Part shown: positions 18,968 through 27,720 of the stretch, piece after piece | Position numbering within the stretch: the stretch's first letter is position 1 | Layout of the letters: every line of letters starts with the position of its first letter | Origin: Candidatus Chloroploca asiatica | GTDB lineage: Bacteria; Chloroflexota; Chloroflexia; Chloroflexales; Chloroflexaceae | DNA: 64,000 bases | NCBI RefSeq assembly: GCF_002532075.1 | Contig: NZ_LYXE01000063.1 | Coordinates: forward strand, 186,001 to 250,000 | Direction of reading: 5' to 3' | The notes under the pieces: generated by a model | The model's input: only the letters and a program-made list of their open reading frames with translations | What the model was told of the DNA's origin: nothing | Database searches by the model: none | Program-made: the position numbers and the translations under genes

Positions 18968-19441
18968 ATGAGTCTGCCTTCTGAGCTACCCTCACCAGAA
19001 CTGCTCACTCCTGAACTTGAGGCGTACACTCTGATCCGCCAGATTAGTTCGATGATGGAGACCTACAATCGGTACGATTTACGTAGCGAGGCTCTGACGG
19101 TACCTCAGTTCATGATTTTGACCTACGCCAACGCCCAGGGGGTTCCGCTGAGCGAAATCAGCAGTCGCATGCTCTGTGACAACAGCAATTTGACTGGCAT
19201 CGTCGACCGCCTGATCAGCAAAGGGTTCGTTGAACGTCGTCCCGACCCGCAGGATCGTCGGGTGAGCCTGATCTGTCTCACCGAAGCTGGGGCGGAAAAG
19301 CTCCGCCATATCCGACCACGCCATCATGCGGGTGTGCATCGGCGCATGCGAACTCTCTCGCAGCCACAGGTTCAGGAATTGCGTAATCTTTTGCAACAAC
19401 TCTTCACCGGTCTCCAGGAAGTGCCTCCTGATACCGTCTGA
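18968..19441 (+). CDS. MarR-family transcriptional regulator
   Basis: 157 residues, typical for MarR. The winged helix-turn-helix is clear: SEISSRMLCDNSNLTGIVDRL for the recognition region (in part), then GFVERRPDPQDRRVSLICLTEAG for the wing (in part), with the conserved DxRxxxLxLT pattern. Terminal helices form the dimer interface. The start at 18968 follows GAAAG by seven bases and lies downstream of the -10 box. Autoregulation through the inverted repeat at 18837-18861 is likely. The ligand is unknown, and there is no cysteine pair that would suggest an OhrR-type redox switch. Confidence 0.9.
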   Translation: MSLPSELPSPELLTPELEAYTLIRQISSMMETYNRYDLRSEALTVPQFMILTYANAQGVPLSEISSRMLCDNSNLTGIVDRLISKGFVERRPDPQDRRVSLICLTEAGAEKLRHIRPRHHAGVHRRMRTLSQPQVQELRNLLQQLFTGLQEVPPDTV

Positions 19442-19451
19442 CCTGATGGCC

Positions 19452-19494
19452 CGCCAAAACGCTGCTGGACAGAAGTCCGAGCAGCCTTTTGGCG
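19452..19494. terminator. Bidirectional terminator hairpin between convergent genes
   Basis: An inverted repeat of about 19 base pairs with one mismatch and one bulge (19452-19470 with 19475-19494) and a four-base loop fills the gap between marR and the next minus-strand gene. A TTTT lies inside the right arm near the base of the stem. Confidence 0.7.
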
Positions 19495-19496
19495 AT

Positions 19497-19994
19497 TCAG
19501 TTATTCTCCTGGCGCTGCAACTGTTCGGCGCGCTGAAGTTGCACATAAAGTGGGGGCACAGCAAATAGGGCACGCTCGAGATCACTAATAGCCGGATCAA
19601 CAACCCCGAGTGACCAACGTCCGTGCTGTTTAATAATTTGGGTACCAAAGCGTTGTGGTTTCCCTCCGGCTACCAGCCAGCGATCCCACGCCATCGCCCA
19701 CAACGTCCAGGCCCGATCTTCACCAAGTTCAGCCGACCGGCGCGCAAAGAGTTGCGCCAGGCTAAAATGACCCTGACTTTCACCGCAGATCATCACCCAT
19801 GCGGCATGAAAATTGTCACGTTCATTCTGAACCCAGCCACCAGCATAGAGATCAATGACACGCTGGCAACGTTGGCGGGTCGCAATAGGATCATTCGTCT
19901 CTGCTTGTGCCTCCAGTGCTTCACGAGCAAGCCGCTCTAATTCACCACTGGGATCTTCCTGCTGGGAATCCAGCGGATCAAGGAATTCATCCAT
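19497..19994 (-). CDS. Protein of unknown function (DUF6624-like)
   Basis: 165 residues; GGGAGG lies five bases before the ATG. It is a soluble, mostly helical protein. The pattern NFHAAWVMICG...LAQLFARRSAELG...DRWLVAGGKPQRFGTQ resembles DUF6624 proteins, whose conserved QRFGTQ end is seen at about 112-117; that resemblance is from memory. The function of that family is not established. It is the last gene of a minus-strand run starting at rplS, though 29 bases separate it from the preceding gene and it may have its own promoter. Confidence 0.6.
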   Translation of the reverse strand: MDEFLDPLDSQQEDPSGELERLAREALEAQAETNDPIATRQRCQRVIDLYAGGWVQNERDNFHAAWVMICGESQGHFSLAQLFARRSAELGEDRAWTLWAMAWDRWLVAGGKPQRFGTQIIKQHGRWSLGVVDPAISDLERALFAVPPLYVQLQRAEQLQRQENN

Positions 19995-20023
19995 CCTGGC
20001 CTCCCTTCTTGATTGCTTGATCT

Positions 20024-20401
20024 TCAGTGTACCACAGAACCCTTCCAGCGACGATCAAGGATCAAATGGAGGGTCACTCCCAGGGCCACTGGGCGCAAGG
20101 CAGGATACCGCCAGGCGAGCCCCCAGCAGAGGGGCAGGCTCAAGAGGGGGCGATGCAACCACGAACGCAAAAAGCCATAGCGCGGGCGATGATCACCTGG
20201 CTGCAACGGTAGGTGACGATAGCGATCATACCGCAGTGCCCCAACGATGCTCCAATCACCAGTACGCAGCGCATAGATCACCAGATGATCAAGATCAATC
20301 AACGTCCCCCCAACCACGACAGACGCAAATTGAACAGGCTGCCGAGGATAGCAGACCGCACCGAGAAGCAACGAAGTGATCAGGTGGGTACGAAAGCGCA
20401 T
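20024..20401 (-). CDS. Small membrane protein resembling DUF457/YdjM hydrolase-like family
   Basis: 125 residues from the ATG at 20401, with GAGGGAG six bases upstream; this overlaps no part of rnhB, whose stop is at 20403. Hydrophobic segments lie at about 5-25 and 85-110. The early GGTLIDLDHLVIYAL segment (Asp-Leu-Asp-His) is the metal-site-like motif of the DUF457 family of membrane-bound metal-dependent hydrolases. GDHRPRYGFLRSWLHRP follows at about 70-86. The protein is shorter than typical members, about 170-200 residues, so it may be a reduced version. Confidence 0.6.
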   Translation of the reverse strand: MRFRTHLITSLLLGAVCYPRQPVQFASVVVGGTLIDLDHLVIYALRTGDWSIVGALRYDRYRHLPLQPGDHRPRYGFLRSWLHRPLLSLPLCWGLAWRYPALRPVALGVTLHLILDRRWKGSVVH

Positions 20402-20402
20402 G

Positions 20403-21035
20403 TCAGGCTCCCTCGGCGTGCAGGGCAAGCAACGGGGCAAAGGTACGCCGATGCAACACACATGCGCCGTGCTGATCCAGCATGCGTTGATGGCGAGCCG
20501 TGCCATAGCCTTTGTGCGCGGCAAAACCGTACACCGGAAAGGCCCGATCCGCAGTCTGCATCAGGCGATCGCGGGTCACTTTGGCGACCAGCGAGGCAGC
20601 AGCAATCGAGAGTGAGCGGGCGTCACCTTTGATCAACGGCTGCTGTGGCACGCGGAGCGTTGGCAAGACCAGGGCATCAAGCAAAAGGGCATGAGGTTGA
20701 CAGGGCAACTGCAACAACGCAACTGTCATTGCCAGCCTCGTCGCAGCAATGATGCCATAGGCATCAATCAGGTAGGCCGGGACAATGCCAACGCCAACAC
20801 CTGAGGCCCATCGCCGCACCTGCGCATAGCCCTGCTCACGCGCAAGAGCAGAGAGTTGCTTGGAGTCGTCAATGCCGCGCAGAGTCTCCGAGTTCATCAA
20901 CAGATCACGCGGAAAGACGACCGCAGCCGCCACGACCGGCCCGGCCCAGCACCCACGACCGGCCTCGTCAAGACCAGCAATCACCTGATAGCCCTGCGCC
21001 ACGAGATCGCGTTCGTATTCACAGGTCGGTGCCAT
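20403..21035 (-). CDS. rnhB: Ribonuclease HII
   Basis: 210 residues. It cleaves RNA in RNA-DNA hybrids, including single ribonucleotides. [14 protein letters not shown] (21-34) carries the first Asp-Glu pair; the third and fourth acidic sites are in LLLDALVLP and in the [10 protein letters not shown] segment. [11 protein letters not shown] near 175-185 is the family C-terminal motif. The ATG at 21035 has AGGAGG only three bases upstream, an unusually short spacing. It overlaps the methyltransferase gene by 17 bases, so coupling is likely. rplS and rnhB are neighbours in many bacteria. Confidence 0.93.
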   Translation of the reverse strand: MAPTCEYERDLVAQGYQVIAGLDEAGRGCWAGPVVAAAVVFPRDLLMNSETLRGIDDSKQLSALAREQGYAQVRRWASGVGVGIVPAYLIDAYGIIAATRLAMTVALLQLPCQPHALLLDALVLPTLRVPQQPLIKGDARSLSIAAASLVAKVTRDRLMQTADRAFPVYGFAAHKGYGTARHQRMLDQHGACVLHRRTFAPLLALHAEGA

Positions 21036-21696
21036 ATGCCTCCTGACCGTGAGTACCAACCATCACCATCACCCGACTCGCCCCGACCCTCACCCAGCGG
21101 CCATGAAGCACGATCCCGGCCAGTTCGAGGCGCTCGGGCGTCCCAGTCAAGGAGGATTCCTGGTCGGATTGGTGATCGGCACGCGGGCGGAACTGAAGCG
21201 TCAGGCGGTACGCCAGCGCCATCAACCGTTGATACCAACCGGCATCCAGTTCGGCAAACGGCACCAGCACCAACCGTCCGCCGGGCATCAACACGCGGCG
21301 AATTTCAGCCTGCGTTGCGGGATCAACGATATATTCCGAGGGAAAGGTGGCAAAAACCGTTGCACAAGCCGCCGAGCACACAGGCAGCGCAGCGGCATCA
21401 GCACGCATCAAACGGGGGGGTATCCCTGCCCGACGCAGACGTCTGGCAGCAAGGGCAAGCATCGTGGGCGAGCGATCCAACCCAAAAGTCGCGACGCGGT
21501 TGGACAGAGCCAGTTGCATGTGGCCCGGCCCCACACCAAGCTCAAGCGTAACACCCTGCAACTCTGGCAGCGCTGCTGCTGTCCAGCGCTGCCAATACCC
21601 ACGTGACACCAGCGCCGCTACAGCATCATAACTCCACGCAAACTCGTGGTAGAGCATATGAAAGGCCCAGCGCACCACCTGGCGATAGAACAACAC
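21019..21696 (-). CDS. Class I SAM-dependent methyltransferase
   Basis: About 225 residues from a GTG at 21696; upstream of this the frame runs into rplS, whose stop is at 21701. An ATG at 21657 is another option. [14 protein letters not shown] is SAM motif [13 protein letters not shown] gives the acidic strand-2 end, and [12 protein letters not shown] is the post-V strand of the UbiE/type-11 methyltransferase group. [16 protein letters not shown] before the core is usual for that group. The target is unknown. It lies between rplS and rnhB on the same strand with a 4-base gap and a 17-base overlap. Confidence 0.8.
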   Translation of the reverse strand: MLFYRQVVRWAFHMLYHEFAWSYDAVAALVSRGYWQRWTAAALPELQGVTLELGVGPGHMQLALSNRVATFGLDRSPTMLALAARRLRRAGIPPRLMRADAAALPVCSAACATVFATFPSEYIVDPATQAEIRRVLMPGGRLVLVPFAELDAGWYQRLMALAYRLTLQFRPRADHQSDQESSLTGTPERLELAGIVLHGRWVRVGASRVMVMVGTHGQEAYGTDL

Positions 21697-21700
21697 CAGA

Positions 21701-22066
21701 TTAGCGACGCACCGTATCGCGACGCTCTTTGATCCGCGCCGCTTTGCCCGAACGCCCACGCAGATAGTAGAGCTTGGCCCGACGCACCTTACCACGCCGA
21801 ATCACCTTGATCGAATCAACCCGAGGAGCATGCACCAAAAAGGTACGCTCAACACCGATCCCGTGGGAAGCAATGCGGCGCACCGTAAAATTCTCATTCA
21901 AGCCACCACTGCGGCGGCGAATCACCACACCCTCAAAATCCTGCACACGCTCACGAGTTCCTTCAACCACCTTCACCCCAACGCGAACCGTATCACCAAC
22001 CTGAAACTCAGGAAGAGCAGGCTTGAGATAGCGTTGGGCCAAATCGTCCAGGGTTTGCTGCGACAT
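21701..22066 (-). CDS. rplS: Large ribosomal subunit protein bL19
   Basis: 121 residues, normal for L19. The body is fully conserved: [37 protein letters not shown] in part, [13 protein letters not shown] and the C-terminal [23 protein letters not shown] in part. The ATG at 22066 begins [17 protein letters not shown] lies about 11 bases upstream. It is the first gene of a minus-strand group with methyltransferase and rnhB; trmD is not beside it. Confidence 0.97.
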   Translation of the reverse strand: MSQQTLDDLAQRYLKPALPEFQVGDTVRVGVKVVEGTRERVQDFEGVVIRRRSGGLNENFTVRRIASHGIGVERTFLVHAPRVDSIKVIRRGKVRRAKLYYLRGRSGKAARIKERRDTVRR

Positions 22067-22189
22067 GACGATGTCGTTCCTTTCAGCATCAACCTCCACC
22101 AGGCGCCCGCACCAACGCGGGACTGATGAGGCAACAGAATAAGCAAGCAGAGCAGCATAAGACGCTGCCAGTGCAGTTCACAAGCGTTC

Positions 22190-22218
22190 AGTATACCATA
22201 GGGTTTCATCCAAGACAA
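22190..22218 (-). promoter_or_regulatory. rplS: Candidate rplS promoter
   Basis: Reading leftward, TTGTCT (22218 to 22213) and TATACT (22195 to 22190) are 17 bases apart. This leaves a leader of about 120 bases before the rplS start, long enough for ribosomal-protein feedback, although no known L19 leader structure is recognised. Confidence 0.5.
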
Positions 22219-22250
22219 CTTTTTAGCCTTAGAGGCTGTCGCCCTAAAAA

Positions 22251-22291
22251 CCCGTGCTTGTGCTGGGGCAAACGGCCAGCACAAGCACGGG
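22251..22291. repeat. Palindrome with 16-bp perfect arms
   Basis: Arms 22251-22266 and 22276-22291 are exact reverse complements around nine bases. The site lies between divergent genes, so it is unlikely to be a simple terminator for either. The left arm and loop (to 22280) are related to the palindrome at 49715-49767. Confidence 0.8.
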
Positions 22292-22375
22292 TAGCATTCT
22301 GGTACAACCCTGGTTCTTCCAGGTACGTATAATAGAACAAGGCAAAGAGAGAAAAGACCTGGAAGGAAATGGGAT

Positions 22376-23542
22376 ATGGCGAGCAAAACCGCAACGGTCA
22401 ATGAAACTGCCACGAGGAGACCAACATCACCAGGCTCCGAAGCCCCACTCGCCTTTGCACCTATTCCGACTGATGATCCAGAAGCGGCTCTCCACTTTTG
22501 CCGCACCCTGGCAGCTTTGACAGGGGCCAACAACTCGAGCATAGGGCTGGCGCAAACAAGCATTCTTGCCCCTCAATTGCCCCCGCGACGACCACCAACC
22601 GTTGAACTCTCGCTGGTGATCCCGGCCTTCAACGAAGCACAGAATCTGCCAACGCTCTATCAACGGATCATCGCAGCCCTTGACCCGCTGGATCTTAGCT
22701 ACGAGATCATCTTTGTCAACGATGGCAGCCGCGACCAGACGCTCGCGCTATTGCAAGATCTGGCCCGCCAGGATGAGCGTGTATTAGTCGTTGATCTGGC
22801 TCGTAACTTTGGGCATCAGGTGGCCATCAGTGCCGGGATGGACTATAGTCATGGGCAGGCAGTCGCCATTATGGACGCTGATCTGCAAGATCCACCCGAG
22901 ATATTGCCGGCTTTTATCGCCAAATGGCGCGAAGGCTACGAGGTGGTCTATGCCATCCGCGAACAACGCAAAGAATGCATGCTCAAGCAACTCGCCTACC
23001 TGAGTTTTTACCGCATCCTGAAGCGCATCGCCCAAATTGACATCCCCCTTGATGCGGGCGACTTCTGCGTGATGGATCGCCGGGTCGTTGACATCCTCAA
23101 CGGGATGCCCGAACGCAACCGGTTTGTTCGCGGCATCCGGAGCTGGGTTGGCTTTCGGCAAACCGGACTCGCCTATGAACGGCACGCTCGTTATGCTGGC
23201 AAGCCCAAATATACGATCAGCAAACTGATCTACCTCGCCCTCGATGGCCTCGTCTCATTCAGTTACATTCCGTTGCGCATGATCTCAGTCGCCGGCCTCA
23301 TCGTCTCGCTGCTCTCGATCCTCATCGCCATTGGCTACGCCATCCAACGCCTCACCATCGGCCTCTCGCCACCCGGCTTTGCCACGCTCGTCGTCGCCGT
23401 CTTCTTCTTTGCCGGCATCCAACTCATCACCATCGGCGTCATCGGTGAATACGTCGGGCGTATCTTTGAAGAAGTGAAGCACCGGCCACTCTACGTTGTT
23501 AGAAAAGTATTTCGAAATTATGCGCATTCTCATGCTCAATAA
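22376..23542 (+). CDS. Polyprenyl-phosphate glycosyltransferase, GT2 (DPM1/GtrB type)
   Basis: 388 residues. A low-complexity N-terminal extension of about 75 residues precedes the GT2 domain (LSLVIPAFNEAQNL, VNDGSRDQT, the DADLQDPPEI metal and nucleotide site near 163-172). Two C-terminal membrane helices (about 298-325 and 336-364) end in IGEYVGRIFEEVKHRP, typical of enzymes that load a sugar onto undecaprenyl phosphate. AAGGAAATGGG precedes the ATG. It begins the rightward polysaccharide locus and overlaps the next glycosyltransferase gene by 23 bases. The donor sugar is not known. The long N-terminal extension is unusual for the family. Confidence 0.85.
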   Translation: MASKTATVNETATRRPTSPGSEAPLAFAPIPTDDPEAALHFCRTLAALTGANNSSIGLAQTSILAPQLPPRRPPTVELSLVIPAFNEAQNLPTLYQRIIAALDPLDLSYEIIFVNDGSRDQTLALLQDLARQDERVLVVDLARNFGHQVAISAGMDYSHGQAVAIMDADLQDPPEILPAFIAKWREGYEVVYAIREQRKECMLKQLAYLSFYRILKRIAQIDIPLDAGDFCVMDRRVVDILNGMPERNRFVRGIRSWVGFRQTGLAYERHARYAGKPKYTISKLIYLALDGLVSFSYIPLRMISVAGLIVSLLSILIAIGYAIQRLTIGLSPPGFATLVVAVFFFAGIQLITIGVIGEYVGRIFEEVKHRPLYVVRKVFRNYAHSHAQ

Positions 23543-24662
23543 TGAGTTCCCTCCGTTGGGTGGGGGGACGGGGACGGTGAACCGGGCGATTCTGGCGCGC
23601 CTGGCGGATGTGCCAGGGTTGCAGATTGACCTGGTGACGTCGGCGCTCGGGCGAGCGGTTGAGCATGAGCAGTTTGCCGAACGCGTGCGGATCTATAAGG
23701 TGCCGGTGAGAAACCGGAATTTGCACCATTCCAGTAACCGCGAGTTGCTGACGTATGCGGCACGTGCGCTGCCCCTGGCGTTGCGTTTGCAGCGCAGGCA
23801 TCCCTACGATGCCGTTTTTGCGTGGAGTGCCGTGCCTGCCGGGGGGGTCGCGCTGGCCCTGCGTAAACTTACGGGTTTACCGTACCTGGTGCGGGTCTGT
23901 GGCCCCGATATTCCTGGTTTCGAACGACGGTATGGGCCACTCTATCCGGTGCTGACGCCGGTGATCAAGGCGATCTGGCTTGGGGCGTCGCATCTGGTGG
24001 CTAAATGTCAGGGCGAGGCTGAAATGATGCTGGCGGTTGCGCCTGGGCTGACGATTGATCTGATTCCCAATGGGGTTGATCTGGCCCAGTTCCCCCAGGC
24101 CCCGATCCATGATGATGGCCCGCTGCACCTGCTAAGCGTGGCGCGGCTCATTGAGCGGAAAGGCCAGCACCATCTCATTGAAGCCGTGCGCCGTCTGGTC
24201 GCCGAAGGGTATGATGTTGTCCTGGAACTCGTTGGTACCGGCGATGCCGAACCAGCGCTGCGCGAGCAGGCAGAGCAGGCCGGGGTGAGTCAGCGCGTTC
24301 AATTTGCTGGTTATGTGCCGCGTGAAGCGATTCCTGGGCGCTATGCAGCGGCGCATGTCTTTGTGCTTGCGTCGTTCAACGAGGGGATGAGCGTTGCGAC
24401 GCTTGAGTCGATGGCGGCTGGCTTGCCCGCTGTGGTGACAAAGACGAGTGGGACTGACGAATTGATTGACGACGGTGTTTCGGGTTTCCGGTTCGCCTGG
24501 GCGGATCTTGAGGCCCTGACTGAGTACTTGCGCCATTTTGCGAACGACCGCACCCTGGCGCGCCAGATGGGGGACGCTGCCCGGATGCGTGCCCGCGCTT
24601 TTACCTGGGAACATGCGGCGGCACGCTATCTGGCGATCTTTGAGCGAGGACTGTCACGCTAA
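23520..24662 (+). CDS. Glycosyltransferase, GT4 family
   Basis: 380 residues from the ATG at 23520 (MRILMLNNEFPPLGGGTG), the usual GT4 N terminus. GT-B fold: the acceptor half runs to about 180, the donor half shows LLSVARLIERKGQHHLIEA and SFNEGMSVATLESMAAGLPAV with the E-x7-E pattern that binds the nucleotide sugar. It overlaps the preceding gene by 23 bases and is probably coupled to it. The specificity is unknown. Confidence 0.88.
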   Translation: MRILMLNNEFPPLGGGTGTVNRAILARLADVPGLQIDLVTSALGRAVEHEQFAERVRIYKVPVRNRNLHHSSNRELLTYAARALPLALRLQRRHPYDAVFAWSAVPAGGVALALRKLTGLPYLVRVCGPDIPGFERRYGPLYPVLTPVIKAIWLGASHLVAKCQGEAEMMLAVAPGLTIDLIPNGVDLAQFPQAPIHDDGPLHLLSVARLIERKGQHHLIEAVRRLVAEGYDVVLELVGTGDAEPALREQAEQAGVSQRVQFAGYVPREAIPGRYAAAHVFVLASFNEGMSVATLESMAAGLPAVVTKTSGTDELIDDGVSGFRFAWADLEALTEYLRHFANDRTLARQMGDAARMRARAFTWEHAAARYLAIFERGLSR

Positions 24663-24699
24663 GCCAAGGTTGCAGAAAGAGCCTTTGAGCGTGACCTTT

Positions 24700-24745
24700 G
24701 TAGTGCCGACTTCAGTCGGCTGAGGCCGACTAAAGTCGGCACTAC
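24700..24745. repeat. Palindrome with 21-bp arms, one mismatch
   Basis: Arms 24700-24720 and 24725-24745 pair with a single mismatch around TGAG. It lies between a glycosyltransferase and asnB in the same direction. A related sequence (GTAGTGCCGACT...) is familiar to me as a widespread intergenic repeat in other GC-rich genomes; only one copy is seen here. Confidence 0.8.
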
Positions 24746-24799
24746 GTAGGGCAGCAAACTGTCAAGTGCCTACGAAGCTTATCTGGGGTGGAGAAACGC

Positions 24800-26710
24800 A
24801 TGTGTGGAATTTGCGGCGTGCTCTATCGTGATCCTGAACGCCCTGTCGAGCAGGCGTTGCTCGAGCGACTCAATGCGACGCTGAACCATCGTGGCCCTGA
24901 TAGCGCTGGTTTCCTGGTGCAAGGGGCGCTGGGCATGGCGATGCGGCGCCTGGCGATCATTGATGTACGCGGTGGGCACCAGCCGGTCTTCAATGAGGAT
25001 GGCACCATTGCGCTGGTCTTTAACGGCGAGATCTACAATTTTCAGGAGTTACGTGAAGCATTGCGCACTTGTGGGCATCGTTTTGCGAGCGACAGCGATA
25101 CCGAGGTGATCGTGCATGCCTATGAAGAGTGGGGCGACGCGATGCTGCTGCGACTCAAGGGCATGTTTGCGGTTGCGCTCTGGGATGGGCGGCGGCGCAG
25201 ATTACTGCTGGCGCGTGACCGTATGGGCGAAAAGCCGCTCTATTGGCACGACAGCGACCACGGCCTCGTCTGGGGTTCTGAGGCCAAGGCGGTGCTGGCG
25301 GCGCCCTGGGTGGAACGGCGCATTGACCCGGTGGCGCTGCATCACTATTTGAGTTTGCAGTACACCCCTGACCCGCTGACGATTTACGCCGATATCAAGC
25401 AATTGCCGGCGGCACACAAATTAGTGGTAGAAGATGGCAAACCGCCGCGAATCGAGCGCTGGTGGCAACTCCAGTTTGAGCCAAAAGAGGAACTGAGCGA
25501 CGCCGACGCGATTGAGCAAGCACGTGCATTGTTGACTGCGGCAGTCGAGCGTCAGTTGATCAGCGAAGTACCGCTCGGGGCGTTTCTCAGTGGCGGGATC
25601 GACTCGTCGATCATTGTCGCACTGATGGCCGAACGCACCCGCGAGCCAGTGCGCACCTTTTCGATTGGCTTTGTCGAACGCCACTTTTCCGAGGTCGGCT
25701 ATGCGCGCCAATTGGCCGAACGGTACGGCACCCATCACTACGAATTTATCTTTCGGCCCGAGGATCTCGTGCGCGTGATTGAAGGTGTGGCCGCTGCCGC
25801 TGACGAGCCTTTTGCCGACCCGGCCGCCCTGCCGCTCTACGAGTTGGCCCGTCAGACCAGCCAGCATGTCACGGTTGCCCTGAGTGGCGACGGCGGCGAC
25901 GAAACCCTTGCCGGGTACCGGCGCTACCTGCTTGACGGGTGGCTGCGGCCTTATGCCGCCCTTCCAAACTGGATTACCCAGCAGGCAATACCTGGGATGG
26001 CCGCAATGATCCCAGAACCCGCGTGGCTCCCAGAAGATCGCAACCCGATCACGGGCTTGAAGCGTCTTGGTCATTTCGCTTCTGTCACCCACAAAGCCTC
26101 GTTGGTACGCTGGGGCTCGTACTTCAACCACGCCGAAAAACTGGCCTTGTACCACGAACGATGGCGGGAAGAGCCGGGCGCACGCGACAGCGCGGCTTGG
26201 CTGGCGGCAGCGTATGATGCGGCGCAGGCACGCAGCCAACTCGACCGCACCCTGGCCGCAGATCATGCCACCTATCTCGCGGGCGACCTTCTCCCCAAAA
26301 CTGACCGCATGACGATGGCGCACTCGATCGAAGCACGCGCACCGTTTCTGGATGTGGACTGGGTCACCTGGACGGCGCAGTTACCGAGGCGCTACAAAAT
26401 CCGTGGAGGCACCACCAAATGGTTGCTCAAAGCCGCTTTTGGCGCTACACTACCACCGGCAATTGCTGCCCGCGGCAAACAGGGCTTTGGCGTACCAATC
26501 AGTCACTGGCTACGCAACGATCTCTGCACCTGGGCCCGCGAACGACTACTTGGCAATCCAGCGCTTGACGAATGGTTTCAACCGATGGCCGTCCAGACCC
26601 TCTTTGAAGACCACTGCGCAGGGCGGGCCAACCACGGCAAAAAGCTCTGGGCGCTCTTGATGTTCGGACTCTGGGCCGAACAACGCATGCAGGGAGGTGT
26701 CCATGCCTAA
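24800..26710 (+). CDS. asnB: Asparagine-synthase-type glutamine amidotransferase
   Basis: 636 residues. The N-terminal class II glutaminase begins MCGICGV, with Cys2 as nucleophile once Met is removed; the ATG at 24800 follows from this. The synthetase domain shows SGGIDSS near 264-270 for the ATP pyrophosphate loop. In polysaccharide loci these enzymes often amidate the carboxyl of uronic acid residues rather than make asparagine. The neighbouring genes for diacetamido-uronic acid sugars make that plausible here. It overlaps the next gene by 8 bases. AsnB for ordinary asparagine synthesis remains an alternative. Confidence 0.88.
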   Translation: MCGICGVLYRDPERPVEQALLERLNATLNHRGPDSAGFLVQGALGMAMRRLAIIDVRGGHQPVFNEDGTIALVFNGEIYNFQELREALRTCGHRFASDSDTEVIVHAYEEWGDAMLLRLKGMFAVALWDGRRRRLLLARDRMGEKPLYWHDSDHGLVWGSEAKAVLAAPWVERRIDPVALHHYLSLQYTPDPLTIYADIKQLPAAHKLVVEDGKPPRIERWWQLQFEPKEELSDADAIEQARALLTAAVERQLISEVPLGAFLSGGIDSSIIVALMAERTREPVRTFSIGFVERHFSEVGYARQLAERYGTHHYEFIFRPEDLVRVIEGVAAAADEPFADPAALPLYELARQTSQHVTVALSGDGGDETLAGYRRYLLDGWLRPYAALPNWITQQAIPGMAAMIPEPAWLPEDRNPITGLKRLGHFASVTHKASLVRWGSYFNHAEKLALYHERWREEPGARDSAAWLAAAYDAAQARSQLDRTLAADHATYLAGDLLPKTDRMTMAHSIEARAPFLDVDWVTWTAQLPRRYKIRGGTTKWLLKAAFGATLPPAIAARGKQGFGVPISHWLRNDLCTWARERLLGNPALDEWFQPMAVQTLFEDHCAGRANHGKKLWALLMFGLWAEQRMQGGVHA

Positions 26711-27650
26711 AAACTTCGCCATGACGGGCGTGGCGGGGTACATTGCCCCACGTCACCTCAAGGCCATCAAAGAGACGGGTAACCGCCTGGTGGCGGCGAT
26801 CGACCCGAATGATGCGGTTGGCATTCTTGATCAATATGCTTTTGATGTCAGATTCTTTACTGAATTTGAGCGTTTTGATCGTCACCTCGAAAAACTACGG
26901 CGCGGCCCGGCAGAGCAACGGGTTCACTACCTAAGCATCTGCGCACCAAACTACCTGCACGACGCGCACTGCCGGGCGGCACTGCGCATTGGTGCCGACG
27001 CCATCTGCGAAAAACCGCTGGTGATCAACCCGTGGAACCTTGATCCACTGCAAGAACTTGAGCAAGAGAGCGGCAAACGCATCTACACGATCCTGCAGCT
27101 TCGGCTCCATCCACGGCTCATCGCCCTGCGTGAACAGCTACAGCAAGCACCACGAGGTCACCGTCACGACGTGGTACTCACCTACATTACCGCACGCGGC
27201 TTCTGGTACCACATCTCATGGAAAGGGATCAGCGAAAAATCGGGGGGGATCGCCACCAACATTGGCATCCACTTCTTTGATCTGCTGATCTGGCTTTTTG
27301 GCGATGTGCTTGAGCAGCGGGTGCATCACAACGATCCACAGCGAATGGGGGGCATCCTCGAACTCGAACGCGCCCGCGTGCGCTGGTTTCTCTCGGTGGA
27401 TCATCGCGACCTGCCCTTTACGGCCCAGGCCGGAAGCAAAACAACCTACCGCTCGATCACCATTGACGAACAAGAGGTTGAATTCACCGCAGGATTTACC
27501 GACCTGCACACCCGCGTCTACGAAGACATCCTGGCTGGCGGGGGCTTTGGCATTGACGAGGTGCGACCATCGATTGAACTGGTGCATCAACTACGTAACG
27601 CCCCGATCGTCACCGACGAACCACCACTGCGGCATCCATTGTTACCGTGA
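26703..27650 (+). CDS. Gfo/Idh/MocA oxidoreductase, WlbA/WbpB-like
   Basis: 315 residues from the ATG at 26703, with AGGGAGG six bases upstream. The N terminus FAMTGVAGYIAPRHLKAI is an NAD-binding Rossmann start of the form seen in WlbA/WbpB, which oxidise C3 of UDP-N-acetylglucosaminuronate. EKPLV near 102-106 contains the conserved Lys of the family, and GGIATNIGIHFFDLL near 185-199 gives the Lys/His-type active-site segment. The next genes encode a WbpD-like acetyltransferase and a DegT aminotransferase. The combination supports the 3-keto step; the substrate is inferred from context. Confidence 0.85.
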   Translation: MPKNFAMTGVAGYIAPRHLKAIKETGNRLVAAIDPNDAVGILDQYAFDVRFFTEFERFDRHLEKLRRGPAEQRVHYLSICAPNYLHDAHCRAALRIGADAICEKPLVINPWNLDPLQELEQESGKRIYTILQLRLHPRLIALREQLQQAPRGHRHDVVLTYITARGFWYHISWKGISEKSGGIATNIGIHFFDLLIWLFGDVLEQRVHHNDPQRMGGILELERARVRWFLSVDHRDLPFTAQAGSKTTYRSITIDEQEVEFTAGFTDLHTRVYEDILAGGGFGIDEVRPSIELVHQLRNAPIVTDEPPLRHPLLP

Positions 27651-27664
27651 CAGGGAGCTGGCTT

Positions 27665-27711
27665 TTCTTTGCTGGAACAAGCCAGCGTAGCTGGCTTGTT
27701 CCAGCAAAGAA
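27665..27711. repeat. Perfect 22-bp palindrome with GTA loop inside the operon
   Basis: Arms 27665-27686 and 27690-27711 match exactly around three bases. It stands 14 bases after one stop codon and ends 9 bases before the next start, so it would sequester the region ahead of the acetyltransferase ribosome site. Its core GCCAGC-GTA-GCTGGC is shared with 46168-46210. Confidence 0.9.
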
Positions 27712-27720
27712 GAAAACCAT

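Larger units (their letters stand above)
22067..22375. other. 309-base intergenic region between rplS and a GT2 gene (divergent)
   Basis: No gene. It contains the rplS leader and promoter (22190-22218, minus strand), a 16-bp-arm palindrome (22251-22291), and a TATAAT at 22328-22333 with no clear -35 that may serve the rightward GT2 gene. A stretch from 22239 to 22280 is related to 49699-49739. Confidence 0.5.

Noticed and set aside
22328-22333. Strong promoter for the GT2 gene at a TATAAT box
   Set aside because: No usable -35 or extended -10; noted only within the intergenic entry.
24663-24799. Insertion sequence remnant around the 24700-24745 palindrome
   Set aside because: No transposase frame, terminal repeats or target duplication; only the palindrome is present.
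25421-26323. 300-codon minus-strand frame inside asnB
   Set aside because: It overlaps conserved asnB coding sequence and has no ribosome site or motifs; a shadow.
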